Positions 27,125-34,983 of a stretch of DNA of 64,000 nt are shown in pieces (position 1 is the stretch's first letter; each line of letters starts with the position of its first letter). Both the position numbers and the translations under genes were made by a program. Source of the DNA: Sulfurospirillum cavolei (lineage in GTDB: Bacteria; Campylobacterota; Campylobacteria; Campylobacterales; Sulfurospirillaceae); contig NZ_AP014724.1 in NCBI RefSeq assembly GCF_001548055.1, positions 310,001 through 374,000 of the forward strand. Direction: 5' to 3'. The notes under the pieces are model-generated. The model made no database searches. It had not been told where the DNA came from and saw nothing but the letters and a program-made list of their open reading frames with translations.

Positions 27125-28075
27125 TTAATCCTTCAGACTACTTAATTTGATTTCAAATGGTTTACATTTAAGTAAATCTATTTTGTATTTAACTTGTAAG
27201 ATATCATTATGTAATTGAATAGGCGTAATTTTAGGAAAATCACTTTTTATATCATAAGCGTGTATTGAATCAATCAAAAAAGAATATAATTTTTGGATTT
27301 GACTCGAAAAATAGCCATATTCTAATAATTTTGTTTCAAATAAGTTGAAAATTTCATAATCTGTCTCTTTGAGATATTGTTTAATATCATTAATAAGTTC
27401 GACAATAGTTTTTCCATTTTTTGACGGCGATATACCATATGCTATTAGAAATAATGGCTTTTTTTCACTATAAAGCTGATAGGCAGAAGATATTGTGATA
27501 ATAGGTGCTTTGCTTGTTTTATAAGTTTTGACTTCAAACACTTTTTGAGATAGCAAAAAATCTTGTTTATCAAAATCCGGTCCAACCCAAGATAGGATAG
27601 CATTCTTAATCCCTTCTTGTGGAATTACAAAATCAAGCATACATTGCAATTCACCAAAAAGTCCCATTTGAACTTCAATACCAAATTCATAGCTACCTTT
27701 TAATTTGAGAAATTGATGCCATTTTGTAATTCGTTGTTCAACGATTTCAATTAAATAATTTTTGTTTGTCTCTTTTGAAATAACATCAATTAGATCTTTG
27801 CACAAAGTAAAAAAGACATCTAAATACTCGTCAGGATGTTCTAAAAACAAAATGAGTTCACTTTGTTCAGTGCTACAGCGCCTTGTAATAGAAATGCCTT
27901 TTAGGTTATTAATCAGCTCCTTGTTAATATGATGATTTATGCAAGTAAGATTTACATAGAAGCCACAACGTGAATTAATGTCTTTTAACCAAAACAAGCC
28001 ATGGGTATCTATTCCACTTACTCGTCTTTGAGAATTTAAAGGCATTTCATCCCATGGATAATGTGCTTTAATCAT
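27125..28075 (-). CDS. PD-(D/E)XK motif protein (DUF4420), candidate restriction nuclease
   Basis: A 316-residue protein from ATG 28075. The nuclease-like core shows Glu142 in MGLFGEL, then VGPDFDK (PD at 166-167) and FEVKTYK (Glu181, Lys183), the D-(D/E)xK pattern of PD-(D/E)XK enzymes. The family is found next to Z1, AIPR and DNA methylase genes. I prefer ATG 28075 (8-bp overlap with the Z1 gene) over ATG 28093, since the protein then starts MIKAHYPWDEMP. It is likely the cleaving subunit of the system; this is inference from the fold. Confidence 0.87.
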   Translation of the reverse strand: MIKAHYPWDEMPLNSQRRVSGIDTHGLFWLKDINSRCGFYVNLTCINHHINKELINNLKGISITRRCSTEQSELILFLEHPDEYLDVFFTLCKDLIDVISKETNKNYLIEIVEQRITKWHQFLKLKGSYEFGIEVQMGLFGELQCMLDFVIPQEGIKNAILSWVGPDFDKQDFLLSQKVFEVKTYKTSKAPIITISSAYQLYSEKKPLFLIAYGISPSKNGKTIVELINDIKQYLKETDYEIFNLFETKLLEYGYFSSQIQKLYSFLIDSIHAYDIKSDFPKITPIQLHNDILQVKYKIDLLKCKPFEIKLSSLKD

Positions 28076-30701
28076 CAAAATCCATCTCCTCAAATTCGTT
28101 AATTTTAATCATAACTGTATTCATAGTAAGTTCAACTGTTTGTGTGCTGTCTAATCCATTATCTGGGAAACATACACCAAATGCAGGTAAAAACTTAACA
28201 AAATCCGTATTTAGAATGTGAAGCATTAATATAGGGTTTTTGAGCCTTTTTCTTATAAATTTTGTTTGTTCTTTAGGTTCTGTAAAAGATTTTTTTTTCA
28301 TTTCTTGAATATCAGAATCTCCAAGTAAAATCACCTCTGGTGAACCTGAAGAAATTTTTCGTTGTCCTATTTCATAGTAATCATTTGATTGTTGATATTT
28401 TTTTCTCAATTCGGTAGGAATTATTAAATTAGCGATTTGACACTCGGTAGACGCTCCTGTATATAAAACAATATCCCATTTTGTATCAATTGTTTCTGCA
28501 TATTTTTGAATGTGTAATATAGGCATAATTCCCTGTATGCCTCGTGCATCATATATTTTAAAATTCTTAAGAAAATCAGCTACAAATGATTTGTCTTGAC
28601 CTCTCCAAATATATTTACCAGATTCAATTTTAGGGAGTTTTCTGATTAATTGTTCCATTAAATCAAAATTGTATTGGTGAATTTCTAAATCTTTAGAAAA
28701 CCTAACAGTTTCTTTTAAATGCCCATTTAGATTCATCGAATGAAGAAACTTTTTTGTATTTTTTAGTTTATTTTTTGCAGTAATTTGTAAAAGGCTATCA
28801 GGATGTTGCCGAACAGCTAACCCAAAGTCTAATGGTGTTAGCTTATAAGTAGCCATTAATCTCAAGTTTTGTATTAAATCATCTGTTGCTTCAATAATTT
28901 GAGTAAAATTGTCCATCATTTCTTCTGACATATAAATTTTACATAAATCTTCGTATCCATCTCTATAACCAAACCAACGTCCCATCTGCATTAAAGTATC
29001 ATAAAAGACAGTGTTCCGTAAAAAATAACTAATACTTAATCCTTCTAACGTAAAACCTCGTGCAACGCTTGTACCACCAATAACAATAGCATTTGTTGGT
29101 CTATCTTTACGATATTCTAATGCAATTGTTCTTTTTTGATGTACTTCTCTCACAATAACCGTTTTTGTTGAGTAATGTAATTGCTCTTTAATTTCAGTCC
29201 AACCAAACTCAATATTCATATAATATTTTTCAAAAGTTATTCGTAAATCTTGTATATTTGCACTTTGTTCTTCGGCATTTTTTAATAAAATATAAGAAGA
29301 TATATCAGATTTAAGTAATGATAAATAATTTTCAACAAAAAGAGATAGTTTTCTGTGGACATCTGTAAAACGTGTTGCGTGAATTAACATACTATTGTGT
29401 TTTTGTTCTTGACCTCTTTTCCATCGAATAGCAATATTTAATAAAAAGAGCCTAATAGCTTCAAAAATGCTCTCAGGAAGAAATTGAGGTACAAAATCTT
29501 TTTTATGTCCTAATGGTAAAATATTTTTATAGTCATTTTCTGGTATTGAAATTAAATACCTTTTGTCTGATTCTATAAAAATTTTTTTTGCACCAAAATA
29601 ATTTGTTGGTGCATCTAACGTATAGATAAAATCACGAGGAAATAGATCTTCACCATATTTATCATGATTTACCTCATGGTTAATAAAAATATTGGCAAAA
29701 GGTGTTGCTGTATAAGCTACATAGCAACTTTTGTGAAATAGGCTAAGTAATTTTCTAAGTCTTTCATTAATCTTCGTTGGATCATTTTCATCATTTGTAT
29801 TAATAGAAGCATAATCTGATTCGTCATCGATCAAGAGCATTGCATGATTGGAAATTTTATTTCTATATTGATTTTCGAGCCAAGAAATTACATTTTGAAT
29901 CGTTGTAGTATTTTTTTTAATTACTAAAAGAATGGGTGTCGTATTGGTCTCAAAATTTGTTCCTTGTGAATTTCTTCTTGCATCATTTATATTAAAATCA
30001 TTTTCAATAGTGGTTAAACTAATAGGTAATTTTTCAAGTGGAGCATTTCCTATACCAGCACCAATTTGTTGCCCTTTGTCTACTCCAACAAAAGCTTCAT
30101 TTATTCTTTCTTGTGTTTGATTGCGTAAATTATTAATTCCTCCAGCTATAACAACGATAAACTTATAACCTGCATCTGCCGCTTTGCATATTAATGATGA
30201 ATAATTTGCTGTTTTGCCAGATTGGACATGCCCAACAACCATACCATAAATATTAAATGTATTATTTTCTGGATTTTCAAGATTGTCTATAACCATATCA
30301 GAATCTATATCAATTGTTTTAATCACTTCTTCAGGCAAAGATTTTTTTAAATAAAGTTTATATCTGCCCCAATAAAAATTTTCAGATTCTTGCTGTTTTT
30401 GTCCTGTCCACCATGTAGTATCACGTTTTTGTTGTTCATCTCCCTGAATAAGAATCCCTTGATCCATTCGTATATTAAATAATGTTTCTAACTCATTCCT
30501 CATTCGACTTAAATCATTATCTGATAAATGAACAACATCAACATTAAAAATAGCATTGAGAATAACTTTTGGAAATGATATTAAAATTTTTACATTGTTA
30601 AATTCATCATCTAAATCATCTTTATCTAAAAGACCTTTTTCGCTTTGTATTTCTTGTAATTTTCCAAAAAGATAGGTTTTAATTTTTTGATAATCATTCA
30701 C
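28068..30701 (-). CDS. Z1-domain helicase-like ATPase
   Basis: An 877-residue protein with a Z1 domain, a superfamily-2-like helicase/ATPase module. Walker A is VVGHVQSGKTAN (about 155-166), Walker B is LLIDDESDYAS (near 285-295), then SVARGFTLEGLSISYFLRN and the arginine-finger-like QMGRWFGYRDGYEDLCKIYM (both in the middle to later part). Start is GTG 30701, which overlaps the TGA of the preceding MORC-type frame in a GTGA junction. That tight coupling shows the upstream frame was meant to be read through to 30698. Likely role: ATP-driven DNA translocation or remodelling for the restriction system. Confidence 0.9.
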   Translation of the reverse strand: MNDYQKIKTYLFGKLQEIQSEKGLLDKDDLDDEFNNVKILISFPKVILNAIFNVDVVHLSDNDLSRMRNELETLFNIRMDQGILIQGDEQQKRDTTWWTGQKQQESENFYWGRYKLYLKKSLPEEVIKTIDIDSDMVIDNLENPENNTFNIYGMVVGHVQSGKTANYSSLICKAADAGYKFIVVIAGGINNLRNQTQERINEAFVGVDKGQQIGAGIGNAPLEKLPISLTTIENDFNINDARRNSQGTNFETNTTPILLVIKKNTTTIQNVISWLENQYRNKISNHAMLLIDDESDYASINTNDENDPTKINERLRKLLSLFHKSCYVAYTATPFANIFINHEVNHDKYGEDLFPRDFIYTLDAPTNYFGAKKIFIESDKRYLISIPENDYKNILPLGHKKDFVPQFLPESIFEAIRLFLLNIAIRWKRGQEQKHNSMLIHATRFTDVHRKLSLFVENYLSLLKSDISSYILLKNAEEQSANIQDLRITFEKYYMNIEFGWTEIKEQLHYSTKTVIVREVHQKRTIALEYRKDRPTNAIVIGGTSVARGFTLEGLSISYFLRNTVFYDTLMQMGRWFGYRDGYEDLCKIYMSEEMMDNFTQIIEATDDLIQNLRLMATYKLTPLDFGLAVRQHPDSLLQITAKNKLKNTKKFLHSMNLNGHLKETVRFSKDLEIHQYNFDLMEQLIRKLPKIESGKYIWRGQDKSFVADFLKNFKIYDARGIQGIMPILHIQKYAETIDTKWDIVLYTGASTECQIANLIIPTELRKKYQQSNDYYEIGQRKISSGSPEVILLGDSDIQEMKKKSFTEPKEQTKFIRKRLKNPILMLHILNTDFVKFLPAFGVCFPDNGLDSTQTVELTMNTVMIKINEFEEMDFDD

Positions 30702-32110
30702 TGTAATAATTCCTTTCTATCTTTATAAAGTTCAGTTTTCAATAGTTTTTCAATGTATTCCTGACTTAATCCTATCTCTTTAAGTTTATGTGCCAAATCT
30801 TTAATTTCATCTTCCGACATAAGTTCATCTTGATTTAATTGATGTGGTTGCTGTTGCTGATAAGATTCAATCGCAGCTAATGGTAAGAAAGCTTCTAAAC
30901 TTTTAAGATAAGAATTAAATAAAAATTGGGTTTCAGGGGATATCTGGTTTATTATTGTTTGATAAATAGGATGTTCTTTATTAATTCCAAAATAAATTTG
31001 ATTATTTTCTGGAATAATATTCCAAAATCGTGTAATAGTTTTATCTTTTATACTTGATGCTCTTTTTATAAAAGGTTTAATACCTTCTTTAACAACTTCA
31101 TGAATGATTCTTTTTAAATCTTGCTTGATTTCAGGTACAGGATTTGCAGTGGATTTTTTAATGTCAATTCCCCAAAATGTATCTTAATCATTAGAAATAT
31201 CAATTTTAATCCTGACGAGTTTATGTGCATCTGTTGCCTTATGCAACCCCCACCAAGTACCATATATTAAAAGTCGATTTCCTCTATAAAAATAAAAACC
31301 TTGAGACTTAATATATCCATCTTCCGTGCCAAATTCTTCCCATTCTTGCTGCGAAACATTTTTATGGTGAGGTAAAATATATGGTGTAATTTCAATAGAT
31401 GAGCCAAATAATTTTATTTTCTCTGTGCTAATTTCTCTTGTAAATTGATTCATTGTATTAAAGGGATTAAAAGGAATCAATAGACTCTTGTTGACAAAAA
31501 TTTTTAATTTTTTAGCTCCAGGTATACCTTCTACATATCTATGAAATACCAATGATAAGTGTTTTTTGAGCTTATCAATTCTTTGTGCGAAGCTCTCCTT
31601 TTCATAACGATCAAATTTCTCCCATATAACAAGTGTCCCAGATTGATTATTTTCTAAATTTTGAACAAGAGGATAATATTTATATTCGGAATATTCTGGT
31701 GTTAACAATTCCCATTCATTTTGCAATGATATATGTTCTAAATCCCATTGTTTTATGTTGATCTCATTGTTTTTTTTAGAAATTAATGTCAATTTCATAC
31801 ATTGAGAAAAAGAGGCAGTTTTTAAACCTAAACCAAATCTACCTAAATCATGTTTTTCTCTTCTTAAATCAGGGTTTTTAGTTGCCAATCTCATAGCTTC
31901 CACAAGTTCTGAGTCTGTCATACCGCAACCATTGTCTAACATACAAAATAATAACTCAGGTTTAGCGATTGCATGTATATCAATTTGAGTAGCTTCTGCG
32001 GATATACTATTATCTAATACGTCTGCGACAGCTATTTCGAATGTATATCCTACATCCCGAAGTGATTTAATAAAATTATTTAAATTTGGACGAACAATAG
32101 TTATTTTCAT
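30698..32110 (-). pseudogene. MORC/MutL-type GHKL ATPase with an internal TAA
   Basis: Full frame 32110 to 30698, 470 codons before the final TGA, with one in-frame TAA at 31184-31186 (codon 309). The N-terminal part is a GHKL ATPase: helix with ADVLDNSIS (30-37), DNGCGM (59-64) and GLGLKTAS (93-100), followed by the MORC/MutL-like transducer region. After the TAA the same frame continues DTFWGIDIKKSTANPVPEIK and ends in a helical tail with KELLQ, whose TGA overlaps the Z1 GTG start. No base is gained or lost, so this is a point nonsense change (TTA Leu to TAA would fit the context), a sequencing error, or read-through. The 35-bp overlap with the methyltransferase gene is intact. Whether the 308-residue N-terminal part works alone is unknown. 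Confidence 0.85.
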
Positions 32111-33122
32111 TTAAAACTTTACCAATTTCTTTTGCAATCTTTTCTACCATAGGGACTACAACAGAATTGCCAGCTTGTTTATACAAACTTACACGAGAGA
32201 TATTAGAAGGAAGTAAAAATTTATTTGGAAAGCCTTGTAAATTAAAACACTCTTTTGGAGTTAGTCTACGGGGTATACCATTATCCAAAATAATAGGAAT
32301 ATTATGGCCACCTCCTCCCATATTTGCAGTTAAAGTTGGGCATACAGCTGATTTATTTGCTCGAACATAATAACGTCTATATTGATAGACAACTTGTGTG
32401 TTAATTACTGCTTCTTGGATTTTTAGATGAATAGGATTAGATAAGTTATTATACAGGTCGGATTCTAACACTGTTGTTTTATCCAAAAATGAATGAATTT
32501 CTCTTCTTGGTTTTATTTCTTTTTTAGGAATAACAAATGAAGATGAAAATGGTGCAAAGATCGAAGAGTTAGGGTTTATATTTGCTTTAATTGGTTTTGC
32601 AAAACTATATTCAGCCTCATCTTTGAATCCGACGATATAAATTCTCTCTCTTCCTTGAGGAACATCGGTATGTTCTGCTGCATTCAAAATAAATGGTATA
32701 AATGAATATCCAACTTCTTTCAATTTATCTCTAATAATGGCAAATGTTTTTCCATTGTTATGAGTTGCTAACGTTTTGACATTTTCTAAAAAATACGCTT
32801 TTGGTTGTAAGTCATTTAAAAATCGTATAACTTCAAAAAAAAGTTTTCCTCGTTCATCATCAAATCCTTTTCCATGACCAGCCTGAGAAAATGGTTGACA
32901 GGGAAATCCTGCTGTTAAAACATCAATTGGAGATAATTTCTTCGTATTTAAACTTTGAACATCCTGATCGAATAAAAGAGTATCAGTGTGATTGAGTTTG
33001 TATGTAATACATGCTTTATTATCAAATTCATTTGCCCATATAACACTAAAAGAAGCATTTTTGAATGCTTGGCACACTCCTCCAACACCGGCAAATAAAC
33101 TTCCAACAGAATAATTGTTCAT
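32076..33122 (-). CDS. DNA (cytosine-5) methyltransferase
   Basis: A 348-residue Dcm-type enzyme. Motif I is VGSLFAGVGGVCQAF (6-20), motif IV GFPCQPFSQAG carries the catalytic Cys75, motif VI is ENVKTL (near 114), motif VIII-like RRYYVR, and motifs IX-X are near the end (RRLTPKECFNLQGFP; KQAGNSVVVPMVEKIA). All key residues are present. It is the first gene of the island operon and overlaps the ATPase gene by 35 bp. It should protect host DNA from the linked nuclease; the target sequence cannot be inferred. Confidence 0.95.
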   Translation of the reverse strand: MNNYSVGSLFAGVGGVCQAFKNASFSVIWANEFDNKACITYKLNHTDTLLFDQDVQSLNTKKLSPIDVLTAGFPCQPFSQAGHGKGFDDERGKLFFEVIRFLNDLQPKAYFLENVKTLATHNNGKTFAIIRDKLKEVGYSFIPFILNAAEHTDVPQGRERIYIVGFKDEAEYSFAKPIKANINPNSSIFAPFSSSFVIPKKEIKPRREIHSFLDKTTVLESDLYNNLSNPIHLKIQEAVINTQVVYQYRRYYVRANKSAVCPTLTANMGGGGHNIPIILDNGIPRRLTPKECFNLQGFPNKFLLPSNISRVSLYKQAGNSVVVPMVEKIAKEIGKVLNENNYCSSKFK

Positions 33123-33498
33123 ATAATAACTTTACAAAAAATATTTTTTATGATTATAGTGGCTTTATTGTTTTATAGCAATACAATATTTTGTAATTAT
33201 CAGACGAAGTTTAGTCCTATTAGTTGGAAATAATTTAAGCATAGTATTTTGATTTAAAACTTGATATAACTAAGTTAGATTGGTTAAATCGCCTTCACAA
33301 TTTCATGGAGATGAGTTCAGTGTTTAAAAAAGTCATATTAATGATAATAAGAAGTTTTATACCGAGAGATTGAAAAAGAGTATTATTGTAAAGAACTTGC
33401 TAAAGAATTTGCTATTTGCAATAGATTTGTAAAAAAAATAATTTCAGCATAGGATTTTTTATTTCGTAGCTTTTTTCAAAGTTATAATTCGTAAAAAC
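33123..33498. other. Island right edge, non-coding with a possible HTH remnant
   Basis: About 375 bp of AT-rich DNA between the methyltransferase start and the attachment repeat. It must hold the operon promoter on the minus strand. On the plus strand a 32-codon frame ending at about 33450 reads EIEKEYYCKELAKEFAICNR and on to a stop, which resembles a helix-turn-helix of a transposase or regulator and may be a decayed remnant. No integrase is visible. Confidence 0.4.
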
Positions 33499-33538
33499 CG
33501 ATTGTGAAGTACGGCGAGAGGGTGTAGGAATCGAACCT
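33499..33538. repeat. Right attachment repeat (in the tRNA-Sec 3' end)
   Basis: The partner of 24870-24909: 40 identical bp, 24 of them inside tRNA-Sec. Just outside it the two copies differ by one base (T against C) and then share four As. This copy keeps the tRNA gene whole, so it is the junction at the intact-gene side. Confidence 0.88.
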
Positions 33539-33612
33539 ACCGGCAAACGGTCAACCGCCCACCCGATCGGCTTTGAAGGCCGTGGTGCACACCAGAGTCA
33601 CATACCCCCCTC
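33515..33612 (-). tRNA. selC: tRNA-Sec (anticodon TCA)
   Basis: A 98-nt tRNA on the minus strand. Anticodon loop CTTCAAA (anticodon TCA, reading UGA) sits on the CGGC/GCCG stem. The variable arm is long (a helix around GGTTGACC), the T arm is GTAGG-TTCGATT-CCTAC, and the acceptor has the extended form of tRNA-Sec, with 5' GAGGGGG against 3' CCCTCTC and one GU pair. The encoded 3' end reads CCG rather than CCA after the discriminator G. Together with selD it shows that the host decodes UGA as selenocysteine. It is the integration site of the island. Confidence 0.92.
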
Positions 33613-33706
33613 AAGAGGAAAAATATTTTAACCAAGATATGCTTTAGTGAGAATAAAGTTTGCTTTATTTATAATGAAGCAAACGTGAAAAAAGGAGGAA
33701 AAGGAT

Positions 33707-34330
33707 ATGGTACGTCACATCCTATTAGTGCTTTTTTTTCCTCTTTTTTTATGGGCGGCGCAAGCCAATCAAAGTGAAAATATTTGGGTGAAAGTCGGGC
33801 AAATTTACGGTATCGAGCCGCGCTTGCTTTATTCTATCGCCAAGGTAGAAAGCGACTTGGATCGTTACGTGGTTGCTTTCAGTGCTTCCAAGATGACACC
33901 GAAACAAGCCCAAGAGTTACAAGCGTTTTTGAAGCAAAAAGGGATTGAAAGCAAGCAGTATTCGCAAGTGATTGCGATTAAAAGCAAAAACAAGTACGAA
34001 GCAAGCCACGTCGTGCATTTTCTCTACACGCGCAACTACCCGCGTTTCGATATGGGCATTATGCAGATCAACTCGATTCACAAACCCTTATTAGACAAGG
34101 CAAATATCTCTTTGTACGATCTGTTTGATCCGAAAATCAACATTCAAGTCGGAGCGTATATTTTAGCAACCTGTTTTGAGCGCCATAAAAATACCAAAGA
34201 CGCCATCAATGCCTACAACGGCAAGATCGACGACAATCCCTACTCCGCCAAAGTGTTTAAAGAGTTTAAAAAGCTCTACAGTTCGTACCAATCCGGTAAA
34301 ACGCAGCTTTACTACCGAAATCCCTCCTAA
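33707..34330 (+). CDS. Lytic transglycosylase, SLT family
   Basis: A 207-residue secreted murein hydrolase. Signal peptide at about 1-19. The lysozyme-like fold begins ENIWVKVGQIYGIEPRLLYS; the catalytic Glu is in AKVESDLD (Glu48), and GIMQINSIHKPLLDKANIS and NIQVGAYILATCFERH are the further SLT motifs. A 45-residue insert between the first and second motifs (near 55-100) is typical of the shorter type-IV-pilus/conjugation-like SLT proteins. Strong GGAGGAAAAGG precedes the ATG. Confidence 0.88.
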   Translation: MVRHILLVLFFPLFLWAAQANQSENIWVKVGQIYGIEPRLLYSIAKVESDLDRYVVAFSASKMTPKQAQELQAFLKQKGIESKQYSQVIAIKSKNKYEASHVVHFLYTRNYPRFDMGIMQINSIHKPLLDKANISLYDLFDPKINIQVGAYILATCFERHKNTKDAINAYNGKIDDNPYSAKVFKEFKKLYSSYQSGKTQLYYRNPS

Positions 34331-34335
34331 GCGGC

Positions 34336-34983
34336 TTATATTTCGCCCAGACGATAGCCCATCTCTTTAATCATCTCGATCGCACCTTCGGGGAGTTTTT
34401 TACGTAAGCGTTTGATAAGGGCACGCATATTTAAGATGTTGGTCTCTTCGCCTTCCCAAACGTACTCTTCCAACTCGTTAAACGTTACGACGCGATGGCG
34501 GTCTTTGATAAAAAGGTCCAAAAACATACACTCTTTTTTAGCGAGCTTAATCTCTTCGTTTTGCGGATCGAACAAGCGGTGGTTGAGATAATCGTAGGTA
34601 TATCCGCTCCAAAACGAGAGGGTTTGCGAGGGTTTGTGGCAGAGTTTTTTGACCTTTTGGACCAACTCGTAGATAAAAAACGGTTTTTTGAGGTAGTCGT
34701 CGCAACCGATTTCGTACGAGGTTTGGATTTTTTCGAGATCGTGGTTGGAACTGATGATGATGGCGGGAACGTCTTTATGGTAAATGCGGATCGTCTCCAA
34801 AATGGAAATACCGTCGATAGAGGGAACGTTAATGTCCAAAATGAAACAGTGGTATCCGCGGTTGAGCGCATCGAGGGCGACCTCTCCGTCCATAAAAAGA
34901 TCGACGGTGTATCCTTCTTTGACCAAGACGCTTTTGATCACGTTGGCAAGGCGTTCGTTATCTTCCAAGACTAAAATTTTCAT
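34336..34983 (-). CDS. OmpR-family response regulator
   Basis: A 215-residue regulator from ATG 34983. The receiver has the phosphorylated Asp in FILDINVPSIDG and the conserved Lys in DDYLKKPF; the C-terminal winged helix ends MRALIKRLRKKLPEGAIEMI with KEMGYRLGEI. The start overlaps the kinase stop in an ATGA junction. A start 30 bp upstream would place ten extra residues inside the kinase gene. Its partner is the kinase at 34980-36827. Confidence 0.92.
   Translation of the reverse strand: MKILVLEDNERLANVIKSVLVKEGYTVDLFMDGEVALDALNRGYHCFILDINVPSIDGISILETIRIYHKDVPAIIISSNHDLEKIQTSYEIGCDDYLKKPFFIYELVQKVKKLCHKPSQTLSFWSGYTYDYLNHRLFDPQNEEIKLAKKECMFLDLFIKDRHRVVTFNELEEYVWEGEETNILNMRALIKRLRKKLPEGAIEMIKEMGYRLGEI

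Noticed and set aside
31184-31186. Stop codon in the ATPase gene as selenocysteine
   Set aside because: The codon is TAA, not TGA, so the Sec machinery present in this genome cannot explain it.
31150-31200. A frameshift in the ATPase gene
   Set aside because: The downstream protein-like sequence is in the same frame as the upstream part (distance from the TAA to the final TGA is a multiple of three), so only a nonsense change is needed.
33350-33455. A complete small gene with an HTH motif
   Set aside because: The frame is only about 30 codons, lacks a start with a ribosome-binding site, and lies at an island edge; kept only as a possible remnant.
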